Below, in pieces: positions 23,976-37,610 of a stretch of 64,000 bases of DNA (positions within the stretch are counted from its first letter, which is position 1; the number at the start of each line of letters is the position of its first letter). This stretch comes from Aspidiotus rigidus. Taxonomy: Eukaryota > Arthropoda > Insecta > Hemiptera > Diaspididae. The position numbers and the translations under genes are program-made. Below the pieces are notes generated by a model. It was given only the letters and a program-made list of their open reading frames with translations, was not told the DNA's origin and ran no database searches. Location: NCBI GenBank assembly GCA_035079385.1, contig JAVHKY010000038.1, forward strand, positions 1,860,001-1,924,000, read 5' to 3'.

Positions 23976-25970
23976 ACACCTACCTCATGATGTCATCAAC
24001 AAGTTGAAATCATAATAGCCTAGCTTGTGTGCTTATAGAGGGACCTTATCATAATAATATTTTTGTCAGTAGCTAGTAAGACGCTCTAGATCGTATACTG
24101 GCTCCGAATTTAAAATTTTTTCACTACCCTCACCAGACTATACTAGATTAAGAATGGAAAAAGTGATTAATTTACCTAACATAAACTGTACTAGTCTCAT
24201 ACTAGGCTTATTATAAATATTGTTGGAGGCCTCCAGTATTTTGTAGCCATCGAAAAATTCTCCTCTAAAAAATGTTCCCTGCTCACCTCAATCCGCAGCA
24301 GCGGACAAAAAGAGCTGCACAGCTTACAGTTTGAGTTACAATTACGGACTTTTTCGTTGTAGTTAGTACCGAGAATATAATATAAATTCATCTGAGACTT
24401 AATTTTGCAAGATTTATACAGTGCCCCAAGCTCGCGTTGTCAGACTAATATTTACCTTGTCCCAAGAAGATTCGTCTACTGCAATTTTTACATCATCATC
24501 ATTATTATTATACTTCTCGTGCAAATTAAGCGCTCAAGATTTTCATCAGTTAATACGATTCAATATAGATTTTCAAATCTCTTCGTACCCTGAGGAGTTA
24601 AAGCGAACTCACCGCGAGCTTTCGGATGTACAAATTATTTGCGCTTTAGCGTCGCGTCTCGGGAGCGTTTACTTTACTTTTGTACGTCGTGTACGCGTAC
24701 TTTCGAAGAAGCGAATAAGTCTCGAGGACATGAAACGTCTAGTGTCTCGGCGATATTTTAAAAACGCGAACGTTATATCCAACCTTAATTCCGCAAACTA
24801 TCGGAAAATTTGCTACTGCGAGCGCGCGGGTGCCCGAAAGTTAGCGGGCGTTCGTTAGATTTTAGTTCGAATTGTGCGGTCGAACGCTGACGAGTGTTTG
24901 TTGAGGATTCTATTTGGCGAACAAATGTCTTCCGGTGGTCACTAAATAGAGTAATGATGAACGGCGAAAAGGAATAATGGATGGTCAAAATAGTTTGCGC
25001 GAATGGCTAATGCGTATTTTCGCACAAAGCAGGTCATGCTGAAAACGTCTGACAACGAGCCAAAGATCATTTATACGGTATATTAATGAAGTGGGAAATT
25101 CTCCAGCTACGGTACATGTGCTGCCCGCAAAACGGAAAAGGCTGATTGTCACCTCTCTCTGTGACAATTTTACAATAGTCTGTACCGTATATATATTCGG
25201 GTATCGCTCCTCTTCGCGCGCGGGTTTTGAAAAATCACAGTGCGCTGGACAATCGCGAATGTATTTTCTACGGACTATCCATCGTTGTCACCGCTGTGAA
25301 TACGAGTAATATTCATTACGTATTCGTCTTATGGAGATGTCATTTCCGCGTTGAGCGCACACACGTATAAAAATTTGAATACATACCGGAGAAAAATGAT
25401 CGAGAAGGAAAAAAGCAGCGAATGAGTTGTAATTCATCGCATTTTCTTCAATAAATTTCGTGAAATGAATAACAGCCAGAAATGTTGCAACCAACAAGGT
25501 ATACAAAGTGATGTCGTCATCTTGACAACTCCTCTCCCCTATTTTGCTCTTTTGGTTTTTCTTTAGTGTCATTTGTTGAGCACGTAAGGGCGTCCAGTTT
25601 AGTTGTTTGTGTTTCTCTTTTTGGCGTCAAGAATTCCAGGTCACATTAATTGAAAGTATGTCAGAGCAAACTCAAAGCCCTTTGCCTGTCTCATACTTAT
25701 ACGGCTCGAATGCCGGAATTTCTTCAAGTATCTCGAGTAAGTCGGTCAGACAGTTCTTGTGTACTTCGCAAATGAAACTTTCCCGAATAGTCCCCATCTC
25801 AAATACACCTGATATAAATAGTTCGATACTTATATAATTTTCCTGAGTTCTCTCCCTCTGGCTCAAAATATGCAATTTTTCTACATCCTGAAAGTAGGTT
25901 GGACAGTTTTTGTAAATTTTTCTACGAGAAGTTTCAAGATTTGAACGACTCATGTTGAAACCGTCACAAA
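23976..25970. other. Unassigned sequence between two satellites
   Basis: The longest open frame (24421-24858 plus, 145 codons) is Arg/Ser/Leu-rich and resembles no family I know. No splice structure could be built around it. Treat as non-coding unless transcripts say otherwise. Confidence 0.35.
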
Positions 25971-27388
25971 ACCTATCACGGTTTGGTAACAATTTCTCAA
26001 AAGTTTAATGGGATAATTGCCACAAAAAACCTATTCCAAAAGTTTTTTAGCTGGGGTTCCTCCTTCAGAAATCGTCACAAACCGTTATGGCTTGGCGATG
26101 GTATTCTGAAAGTTTTGGATTCTGACTACTCATGCAAAAATTGTCACAGAAAACTGTCACAAAAACTGCTACATTTGTTGACAGTATTCGCAAAGTTTTT
26201 TGGGTGGGGTTACTCCTGCAAAAAATGGCACAAAAAACCGTCATTGTTTGGTGATGGTAAACTGAAAGGTTTTTTTTGTCTGGGGTTACTCCTGCAAAAA
26301 TTGTCAGAAAAAACCGTCATTCTTCGGTGATGGTATTCTAAAAGTTTTTGGTTGTAACTATTCCTGCAAAAATTGTCACAGAAAACTGTCACAAAAAAAC
26401 CGCTACATTCATTGACAGTATTCCAAAAGTTTTTTGACTGGGGCAACTCCCGCCAAAATTGTCACAAAAATCGTCACATAAAGCTGTCACGCAAAACAGC
26501 TGCCACAATTTGTTAACGGTATTCCCAACATTTTTTAGCTGGGGCTGGCTACAAATCCTACGAATATTGTCACAAAAAACTGTCACAAGAAAACCGCCAC
26601 AAAAAACAGCCACGGTTTGTTGACTGTATTCTTAAAATTTCTTGACTGTTTAAAAATTGGAACAAAAAACCGTCACAGTTTATGGACGGCATTCCAAAAG
26701 TTGTTTGTCTGGGGCTACTCATGCAAAAATTGTCAAAAAAAAGTGTCACAGAAAACCGTTATGATTTGGTATGCCAAAAATTTTTCTGTCTGGGGCTATT
26801 CCTGAAAAATTGTCACAAAAATTGTCACAACAAACTTTCACAGAAAACCATCCTGATTCGTTGACGGTATTCCAAAAGTTTTTTTGTCTGGGGCCACTCC
26901 TGCAAAAATTGTCACAAAAATTGCCACAACAAACTGTCCAAGAAAACTGCCACAAAATACCGCTACGTATGTTGACTGTATTCTTAAAATTTCTTGGCTG
27001 TTTAAAAATTGTTACAAAAAACCGTCACAGTTTATCAACGGCATTCCAAAAGTTTTTTGTCTGGGGCTGCACCTGTAAAAATTGTCACAAAAAACTGTCA
27101 CAGAAAACCGTTATAGTTTGTTGACTGTATTCCAAAAGTTTTTTTGTCTGGGGCCACTCCTGCAAAAATCGTCACAAAAATTTCCACAACAAACTATCCA
27201 AGAAAACTGCGAGAAAAAACCGCTACGTTTGTTGACGGTATTCCAAAAGTTTTTTTGTCTGGGGCTACTCCCGCAAAAATTGTCACAAAAAATCATCATA
27301 GATAACCGCCACAAAAAACAGCTACGGTTTGTTGACTGTATTCTTAAAATTTCTTAGCTGTTTAAAAATTGTCACAAAAAACCGTCAG

Positions 27389-30300
27389 AGTTTATCAACG
27401 GCATTCCAAAAGTTTTTTGTCTGGGGCTACTCCTGCAAAAATTGTCACAGAAAACTGTCACAGAAAACCGTTATGATTTGTTGACAGTATTCCCAAAGTT
27501 TTTTGTCTAGGGCTACTCCTGAAAAATTGTCACAAAAATTGTCACAACAAACTGTCACAGAAAATTGTCACAGAAAACTGTTCTGATTTTTTGACGGTAT
27601 TCCAAAAGTTTTTTGGCTGTGGCTACTCCCACCAAAATTGTCACAAAAAATCGTTATAGAAAACCGCCACAAAAATAGCCACAGTTTGTTGACGGTATTC
27701 TTAAAATCTTTTAGCTTTTTTAAAAACTGTCACAAAAAACCGTCACAGTTTATCGACGGCATTCCAAAAGTTTTTTGTCTGGGGCTACTCCTGCAAAAAT
27801 TGTCACAAAAAACTGTCACAGAAAACCGTTATGATTTGTTGACGGTATGCCAAAAATTTTTTTGTCTGGGGCTACTCCTGAAAAATTGTCACAAAAATTG
27901 TCACAAAAAACTGTCACAGAAAACCGTTATGATTTGTTGACAGTATTCCCAAAGTTTTTTGTCTAGGGCTAATCCTGAAAAATTGTCACAAAAATTGTAA
28001 CAACAAACTGTCACAGAAAATTGTCACAGAAAACCGTTCTGATTTTTTGACGGTATTCCAAAAGTTTTTTTGTCTGGGGCTACTCCCGCAAAAATTGTCA
28101 CAAAAAATCGTCATAGATAACCGCCACAAAAAACAGCTACGGTTTGTTGACTGTATTCTTAAAATTTCTTAGCTGTTTAAAAATTGTCACAAAAAACCGT
28201 CACAGTTTATCAACGGCATTCCAAAAGTTTTTTGTCTGGGGCTACTCCTGAAAAATTGTCACAAAAATTGTCACAAAAAACTGTCACAGAAAACCGTTAT
28301 GATTTGTTGACAGTATTCCCAAAGTTTTTTGTCTAGGGCTAATCCTGAAAAATTGTCACAAAAATTGTAACAACAAACTGTCACATGAAACTGTCATAGA
28401 AAACCGTTCTGATTTGTTGACGGTATTCCAAAAGTTTTTTGGCTGTGGCTACTCCCGCCAAAATTGTCACAAAAATTGTCATAACAAACTGTCACATGAA
28501 ACTGTCATAGAAAACCGTTCTGATTTGTTGACGGTATTCCAAAAGTTTTTTTGTCTGGGGCCACTCCTGCAAAAATCGTCACAAAAATTGCCACAACAAA
28601 CTGTCCAAGAAAACTGCGAGAAAAAACCGCTACGTTTGTTGACGGTATTCCAAAAGTTTTTTTCTCTGGGGCTACTCTCGCAAAAATTGTCACAAAAAAT
28701 CGTCATAGATAACCGCCACAAAAAACAGCTACGGTTTGTTGACTGTATTCTTAAAATTTCTTAGCTGTTTAAAAATTGTCACAAAAAACCGTCACAGTTT
28801 ATCAACGGCATTCCAAAAGTTTTTTGTCTGGGGCTACTCCTGCAAAAATTGTCACAAAAAACTGTCACAGAAAACCGTTATGATTTGTTGACAGTATTCC
28901 CAAAGTTTTTTGTCTAGAGCTAATCCTGAAAAATTGTCACAAAAATTGTAACAACAAACTATCACAGAAAATTGTCACAGAAAACAGTTCTGATTTTTTG
29001 ATGGTATTCCAAAAGTTTTTTTGTCTGGGGCTACTCCCGCAAAAATTGTCACAAAAAATCGTCATAGATAACCGCCACAAAAAACAGCTACGGTTTGTTG
29101 ACTGTATTCTTAAAATTTCTTAGCTGTTTAAAAATTGTCACAAAAAACCGTCACAGTTTATCAACGGCATTCCAAAAGTTTTTTGTCTGGGGCTACTCCT
29201 GCAAAAATTGTCACAAAAAACTGTCACAGAAAACCGTTGTGATTTGTTGACAGTATTCCCAAAGTTTTTTGTCTACGGCTAATCCTGAAAAATTGTCACA
29301 AAAATTGTAACAACAAACTGTCACAGAAAATTGTCACAGAAAACCGTTCTGATTTTTTGACGGTATTCCAAAAGTTTTTTGGCTGTGGCTACTCCCGCCA
29401 AAATTGTCACAAAAATTGTCATAACAAACTGTCACATGAAACTGTCATAGAAAACCGTTCTGATTTGTTGACGGTACTCCAAAAGTTTTTTTGTCTGGGG
29501 CCACTCCTGCAAAAATCGTCACAAAAATTGCCACAACAAACTGTCCAAGAAAACTGCGAGAAAAAACCGCTACGTTTGTTGACGGTATTCCAAAAGTTTT
29601 TTTGTCTGGGGCTACTCCCGCAAAAATTGTCACAAAAAATCGTCATAGATAACCGCCACAAAAAACAGCTACGGTTTGTTGACTGTATTCTTAAAATTTC
29701 TTAGCTGTTTAAAAATTGTCACAAAAAACCGTCACAGTTTATCAACGGCATTCCAAAAGTTTTTTGTCTGGGGCTACTCCTGCAAAAATTGTCACAGAAA
29801 ACTGTCACAGAAAACCGTTATGATTTGTTGACAGTATTCCCAAAGTTTTTTGTCTAGGGCTACTCCTGAAAAATTGTCACAAAAATTGTCACAACAAACT
29901 GTCACAGAAAATTGTCACAGAAAACTGTTCTGATTTTTTGACGGTATTCCAAAAGTTTTTTGGCTGTGGCTACTCCCACCAAAATTGTCACAAAAAATCG
30001 TTATAGAAAACCGCCACAAAAATAGCCACAGTTTGTTGACGGTATTCTTAAAATCTTTTAGCTTTTTTAAAAACTGTCACAAAAAACCGTCACAGTTTAT
30101 CGACGGCATTCCAAAAGTTTTTTGTCTGGGGCTACTCCTGCAAAAATTGTCACAAAAAACTGTCACAGAAAACCGTTATGATTTGTTGACGGTATGCCAA
30201 AAATTTTTTTGTCTGGGGCTATACTCCTGAAAAATTGTCACAAAAATTGTCATAACAAACTGTCACATGAAACTGTCATAGAAAACCGTTCTGATTTGTT

Positions 30301-31617
30301 GACGGTATTCCAAAAGTTTTTTGGCTGTGGCTACTCCCGCCAAAATTGTCACAAAAATTGTCATAACAAACTGTCACATGAAACTGTCATAGAAAACCGT
30401 TCTGATTTGTTGACGGTATTCCAAAAGTTTTTTTGTCTGGGGCCACTCCTGCAAAAATCGTCACAAAAATTGCCACAACAAACTGTCCAAGAAAACTGCG
30501 AGAAAAAACCGCTACGTTTGTTGACGGTATTCCAAAAGTTTCTTTCTCTGGGGCTACTCTCGCAAAAATTGTCACAAAAAATCGTCATAGATAACCGCCA
30601 CAAAAAACAGCTACGGTTTGTTGACTGTATTCTTAAAATTTCTTAGCTGTTTAAAAATTGTCACAAAAAACCGTCACAGTTTATCAACGGCATTCCAAAA
30701 GTTTTTTGTCTGGGGCTACTCCTGCAAAAATTGTCACAAAAAACTGTCACAGAAAACCGTTATGATTTGTTGACAGTATTCCCAAAGTTTTTTGTCTAGA
30801 GCTAATCCTGAAAAATTGTCACAAAAATTGTAACAACAAACTATCACAGAAAATTGTCACAGAAAACAGTTCTGATTTTTTGATGGTATTCCAAAAGTTT
30901 TTTTGTCTGGGGCTACTCCCGCAAAAATTGTCACAAAAAATCGTCATAGATAACCGCCACAAAAAACAGCTACGGTTTGTTGACTGTATTCTTAAAATTT
31001 CTTAGCTGTTTAAAAATTGTCACAAAAAACCGTCACAGTTTATCAACGGCATTCCAAAAGTTTTTTGTCTGGGGCTACTCCTGCAAAAATTGTCACAAAA
31101 AACTGTCACAGAAAACCGTTGTGATTTGTTGACAGTATTCCCAAAGTTTTTTGTCTACGGCTAATCCTGAAAAATTGTCACAAAAATTGTAACAACAAAC
31201 TGTCACAGAAAATTGTCACAGAAAACCGTTCTGATTTTTTGACGGTATTCCAAAAGTTTTTTGGCTGTGGCTACTCCCGCCAAAATTGTCACAAAAATTG
31301 TCATAACAAACTGTCACATGAAACTGTCATAGAAAACCGTTCTGATTTGTTGACGGTACTCCAAAAGTTTTTTTGTCTGGGGCCACTCCTGCAAAAATCG
31401 TCACAAAAATTGCCACAACAAACTGTCCAAGAAAACTGCGAGAAAAAACCGCTACGTTTGTTGACGGTATTCCAAAAGTTTTTTTGTCTGGGGCTACTCC
31501 CGCAAAAATTGTCACAAAAAATCGTCATAGATAACCGCCACAAAAAACAGCTACGGTTTGTTGACTGTATTCTTAAAATTTCTTAGCTGTTTAAAAATTG
31601 TCACAAAAAACCGTCAC
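27389..31617. repeat. Higher-order satellite repeat, 4,229 bp copy 1
   Basis: Sequence here reappears 4,229 bp downstream with no difference in any part I compared, including all long open frames. The left edge is set by the first mismatch (27388 C/G). Inside, a shorter 1,882 bp spacing links near-identical modules (for example 29445 and 31327). Confidence 0.85.
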
Positions 31618-34600
31618 AGTTTATCAACGGCATTCCAAAAGTTTTTTGTCTGGGGCTACTCCTGCAAAAATTGTCACAGAAAACTGTCACAGAAAACCGT
31701 TATGATTTGTTGACAGTATTCCCAAAGTTTTTTGTCTAGGGCTACTCCTGAAAAATTGTCACAAAAATTGTCACAACAAACTGTCACAGAAAATTGTCAC
31801 AGAAAACTGTTCTGATTTTTTGACGGTATTCCAAAAGTTTTTTGGCTGTGGCTACTCCCACCAAAATTGTCACAAAAAATCGTTATAGAAAACCGCCACA
31901 AAAATAGCCACAGTTTGTTGACGGTATTCTTAAAATCTTTTAGCTTTTTTAAAAACTGTCACAAAAAACCGTCACAGTTTATCGACGGCATTCCAAAAGT
32001 TTTTTGTCTGGGGCTACTCCTGCAAAAATTGTCACAAAAAACTGTCACAGAAAACCGTTATGATTTGTTGACGGTATGCCAAAAATTTTTTTGTCTGGGG
32101 CTACTCCTGAAAAATTGTCACAAAAATTGTCACAAAAAACTGTCACAGAAAACCGTTATGATTTGTTGACAGTATTCCCAAAGTTTTTTGTCTAGGGCTA
32201 ATCCTGAAAAATTGTCACAAAAATTGTAACAACAAACTGTCACAGAAAATTGTCACAGAAAACCGTTCTGATTTTTTGACGGTATTCCAAAAGTTTTTTT
32301 GTCTGGGGCTACTCCCGCAAAAATTGTCACAAAAAATCGTCATAGATAACCGCCACAAAAAACAGCTACGGTTTGTTGACTGTATTCTTAAAATTTCTTA
32401 GCTGTTTAAAAATTGTCACAAAAAACCGTCACAGTTTATCAACGGCATTCCAAAAGTTTTTTGTCTGGGGCTACTCCTGAAAAATTGTCACAAAAATTGT
32501 CACAAAAAACTGTCACAGAAAACCGTTATGATTTGTTGACAGTATTCCCAAAGTTTTTTGTCTAGGGCTAATCCTGAAAAATTGTCACAAAAATTGTAAC
32601 AACAAACTGTCACATGAAACTGTCATAGAAAACCGTTCTGATTTGTTGACGGTATTCCAAAAGTTTTTTGGCTGTGGCTACTCCCGCCAAAATTGTCACA
32701 AAAATTGTCATAACAAACTGTCACATGAAACTGTCATAGAAAACCGTTCTGATTTGTTGACGGTATTCCAAAAGTTTTTTTGTCTGGGGCCACTCCTGCA
32801 AAAATCGTCACAAAAATTGCCACAACAAACTGTCCAAGAAAACTGCGAGAAAAAACCGCTACGTTTGTTGACGGTATTCCAAAAGTTTTTTTCTCTGGGG
32901 CTACTCTCGCAAAAATTGTCACAAAAAATCGTCATAGATAACCGCCACAAAAAACAGCTACGGTTTGTTGACTGTATTCTTAAAATTTCTTAGCTGTTTA
33001 AAAATTGTCACAAAAAACCGTCACAGTTTATCAACGGCATTCCAAAAGTTTTTTGTCTGGGGCTACTCCTGCAAAAATTGTCACAAAAAACTGTCACAGA
33101 AAACCGTTATGATTTGTTGACAGTATTCCCAAAGTTTTTTGTCTAGAGCTAATCCTGAAAAATTGTCACAAAAATTGTAACAACAAACTATCACAGAAAA
33201 TTGTCACAGAAAACAGTTCTGATTTTTTGATGGTATTCCAAAAGTTTTTTTGTCTGGGGCTACTCCCGCAAAAATTGTCACAAAAAATCGTCATAGATAA
33301 CCGCCACAAAAAACAGCTACGGTTTGTTGACTGTATTCTTAAAATTTCTTAGCTGTTTAAAAATTGTCACAAAAAACCGTCACAGTTTATCAACGGCATT
33401 CCAAAAGTTTTTTGTCTGGGGCTACTCCTGCAAAAATTGTCACAAAAAACTGTCACAGAAAACCGTTGTGATTTGTTGACAGTATTCCCAAAGTTTTTTG
33501 TCTACGGCTAATCCTGAAAAATTGTCACAAAAATTGTAACAACAAACTGTCACAGAAAATTGTCACAGAAAACCGTTCTGATTTTTTGACGGTATTCCAA
33601 AAGTTTTTTGGCTGTGGCTACTCCCGCCAAAATTGTCACAAAAATTGTCATAACAAACTGTCACATGAAACTGTCATAGAAAACCGTTCTGATTTGTTGA
33701 CGGTACTCCAAAAGTTTTTTTGTCTGGGGCCACTCCTGCAAAAATCGTCACAAAAATTGCCACAACAAACTGTCCAAGAAAACTGCGAGAAAAAACCGCT
33801 ACGTTTGTTGACGGTATTCCAAAAGTTTTTTTGTCTGGGGCTACTCCCGCAAAAATTGTCACAAAAAATCGTCATAGATAACCGCCACAAAAAACAGCTA
33901 CGGTTTGTTGACTGTATTCTTAAAATTTCTTAGCTGTTTAAAAATTGTCACAAAAAACCGTCACAGTTTATCAACGGCATTCCAAAAGTTTTTTGTCTGG
34001 GGCTACTCCTGCAAAAATTGTCACAGAAAACTGTCACAGAAAACCGTTATGATTTGTTGACAGTATTCCCAAAGTTTTTTGTCTAGGGCTACTCCTGAAA
34101 AATTGTCACAAAAATTGTCACAACAAACTGTCACAGAAAATTGTCACAGAAAACTGTTCTGATTTTTTGACGGTATTCCAAAAGTTTTTTGGCTGTGGCT
34201 ACTCCCACCAAAATTGTCACAAAAAATCGTTATAGAAAACCGCCACAAAAATAGCCACAGTTTGTTGACGGTATTCTTAAAATCTTTTAGCTTTTTTAAA
34301 AACTGTCACAAAAAACCGTCACAGTTTATCGACGGCATTCCAAAAGTTTTTTGTCTGGGGCTACTCCTGCAAAAATTGTCACAAAAAACTGTCACAGAAA
34401 ACCGTTATGATTTGTTGACGGTATGCCAAAAATTTTTTTGTCTGGGGCTATACTCCTGAAAAATTGTCACAAAAATTGTCATAACAAACTGTCACATGAA
34501 ACTGTCATAGAAAACCGTTCTGATTTGTTGACGGTATTCCAAAAGTTTTTTGGCTGTGGCTACTCCCGCCAAAATTGTCACAAAAATTGTCATAACAAAC

Positions 34601-35846
34601 TGTCACATGAAACTGTCATAGAAAACCGTTCTGATTTGTTGACGGTATTCCAAAAGTTTTTTTGTCTGGGGCCACTCCTGCAAAAATCGTCACAAAAATT
34701 GCCACAACAAACTGTCCAAGAAAACTGCGAGAAAAAACCGCTACGTTTGTTGACGGTATTCCAAAAGTTTCTTTCTCTGGGGCTACTCTCGCAAAAATTG
34801 TCACAAAAAATCGTCATAGATAACCGCCACAAAAAACAGCTACGGTTTGTTGACTGTATTCTTAAAATTTCTTAGCTGTTTAAAAATTGTCACAAAAAAC
34901 CGTCACAGTTTATCAACGGCATTCCAAAAGTTTTTTGTCTGGGGCTACTCCTGCAAAAATTGTCACAAAAAACTGTCACAGAAAACCGTTATGATTTGTT
35001 GACAGTATTCCCAAAGTTTTTTGTCTAGAGCTAATCCTGAAAAATTGTCACAAAAATTGTAACAACAAACTATCACAGAAAATTGTCACAGAAAACAGTT
35101 CTGATTTTTTGATGGTATTCCAAAAGTTTTTTTGTCTGGGGCTACTCCCGCAAAAATTGTCACAAAAAATCGTCATAGATAACCGCCACAAAAAACAGCT
35201 ACGGTTTGTTGACTGTATTCTTAAAATTTCTTAGCTGTTTAAAAATTGTCACAAAAAACCGTCACAGTTTATCAACGGCATTCCAAAAGTTTTTTGTCTG
35301 GGGCTACTCCTGCAAAAATTGTCACAAAAAACTGTCACAGAAAACCGTTGTGATTTGTTGACAGTATTCCCAAAGTTTTTTGTCTACGGCTAATCCTGAA
35401 AAATTGTCACAAAAATTGTAACAACAAACTGTCACAGAAAATTGTCACAGAAAACCGTTCTGATTTTTTGACGGTATTCCAAAAGTTTTTTGGCTGTGGC
35501 TACTCCCGCCAAAATTGTCACAAAAATTGTCATAACAAACTGTCACATGAAACTGTCATAGAAAACCGTTCTGATTTGTTGACGGTACTCCAAAAGTTTT
35601 TTTGTCTGGGGCCACTCCTGCAAAAATCGTCACAAAAATTGCCACAACAAACTGTCCAAGAAAACTGCGAGAAAAAACCGCTACGTTTGTTGACGGTATT
35701 CCAAAAGTTTTTTTGTCTGGGGCTACTCCCGCAAAAATTGTCACAAAAAATCGTCATAGATAACCGCCACAAAAAACAGCTACGGTTTGTTGACTGTATT
35801 CTTAAAATTTCTTAGCTGTTTAAAAATTGTCACAAAAAACCGTCAC
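31618..35846. repeat. Higher-order satellite repeat, 4,229 bp copy 2
   Basis: Tandem copy of the preceding block. A third, partial copy continues to 36268, where the first difference appears (ACAAAATC against ACAAAAAAC). After that the sequence follows a different module and then decays. Confidence 0.85.
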
Positions 35847-37610
35847 AGTTTATCAACGGCATTCCAAAAGTTTTTTGTCTGGGGCTACTCCTGCAAAAAT
35901 TGTCACAGAAAACTGTCACAGAAAACCGTTATGATTTGTTGACAGTATTCCCAAAGTTTTTTGTCTAGGGCTACTCCTGAAAAATTGTCACAAAAATTGT
36001 CACAACAAACTGTCACAGAAAATTGTCACAGAAAACTGTTCTGATTTTTTGACGGTATTCCAAAAGTTTTTTGGCTGTGGCTACTCCCACCAAAATTGTC
36101 ACAAAAAATCGTTATAGAAAACCGCCACAAAAATAGCCACAGTTTGTTGACGGTATTCTTAAAATCTTTTAGCTTTTTTAAAAACTGTCACAAAAAACCG
36201 TCACAGTTTATCGACGGCATTCCAAAAGTTTTTTGTCTGGGGCTACTCCTGCAAAAATTGTCACAAAATCTGTCACAGAAAACCGTTATGATTTGTTGAC
36301 GGTATGCCAAAAATTTTTTTGTCTGGGGCTATACTCCTGAAAAATTGTCACAAAAATTGTCATAACAAACTGTCACATAAAACTGTCATAGAAAACCGTT
36401 CTGATTTGTTGACGGTATTCCAAAAGTTTTTTGGCTGTGGCTGCTCCCGCAAAAAGTGTCTCAAAAAATTGTCACCTTTAACCGCCACAAAAAACAGCCA
36501 TGGTTTGTTGACGGTATTCTTAAAATGTCTTAGCTGTTTAAAAATTGTCACACAAAACTGTCACAGAAAACCGTTATGATTTGTTGACGGTATGCCAAAA
36601 ATTTTTTTGTCTGGGGCTACTCCTGAAAAATTGTCACAAAAATTGTCACAACAAACTGTCACAGAAAACCGTTCTGATCTGTTGACGGTATTCCAAAAGT
36701 TTTTTGGCTGGGGCTACTCCCGTAAAAATTATCACAAGAAATCGTCATAGAAAACCGCCACAAGAAATAGGTACAGTTTGTTGACGGTATTCTTAAAATT
36801 TTTTAGCTGTTTAAAAATTGTCACAAAAATTCGTCATAGAAATCCGCTACAAAAAACAGCCACAGTTTGTTGACGGTATTCTTAAAATTTTTTAGCTGTT
36901 TAAAAATTGATACAAAAAACCGTCACAGTTTATCGACGGTATTCCAAAAGGTTTTTGTCTGGGCCACTTCCGCGAAGATTGTCACAAAAAACTGTCACAG
37001 AAAAGCATTATGATTTGTTGACGGTATTTTAAAAGCTTTTGTTCTAGGGCTACTCCTGCAGAAATTGTCACAAAAAACCATCATGAAAAAATACTACATT
37101 TTTGACGGTATTCCAAAAGTTTTTTATCTGGGGCTACTACTCCTACAAAAATTGTCACAAAAGACCGTCACACTTTTGTTATGGTATTCTGACAGGTTTT
37201 AGGGTGGGGGCACTCCAGCAAAAATCGTCACAAAAAGATGTCATAAGGAACTGTCATGGTTTGTTGACTGTATCTTAAAAGTTTTTTGGGTGGAGCTACT
37301 CTTGCGAAAATAGTCACAAAAAGCCGTCATGGAGAACCGTCACAAAAAACGCCACACTTTGTTGACGGTATTTCAAAAATTTGTCGGCTGGTTTTATTTC
37401 TACAAAAAATGTCACAAAACATTATCACAAAAAAATAGTTTGGTGACAATATTACAAAAGTTTTTGACTGGGCCCACTTCTGCAAAGATTGTCACAAGAA
37501 ACCGCCACGGTTTTTTTACGGTATTCCAAAAGTTTATGGTTTGGTCTACTCCTGTAGAAATCATCACGAGAGAGAGCGTCACAAAAAGTTGTCACGGTTT
37601 TTTTGTTATA

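Larger units (their letters stand above)
25975..37610. repeat. Large hierarchical satellite array (~11.6 kb)
   Basis: Monomers contain TTGACGGTATTCCAAAAGTT, TTTTGTCTGGGGCTACTCCT and several TTGTCACAAAAA sub-repeats. Anchored on ATTCCAAAAG/ATTCTTAAAAT, monomer lengths are about 63, 86, 98 and 111 bp. Five such monomers form a module of about 465-470 bp. Landmark spacings in the core are 940, 942, 940 and 1407 bp, multiples of that module, and they sum to 4,229 bp. The flanks (26.0-27.3, 36.3-37.6 kb) are more diverged than the core. The many open frames of 60-150 codons on both strands are satellite by-products, not genes. Confidence 0.95.

Noticed and set aside
24421..24858. 145-codon plus-strand frame as a host gene
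   Set aside because: No family resemblance, no splice partners, and composition like translated non-coding DNA. It is mentioned only within the unassigned block.
26000..37600. Many open frames of 60-150 codons on both strands, repeated with identical products
   Set aside because: They follow the satellite period on both strands at once and recur at the array spacing. Their composition (Lys/Gln/Phe or Cys/Asn) reflects the repeat, so they are not genes.
25975..37610. CRISPR-like array
   Set aside because: Repeats are contiguous and nested with no unique spacers, and the context is eukaryotic with no cas genes.
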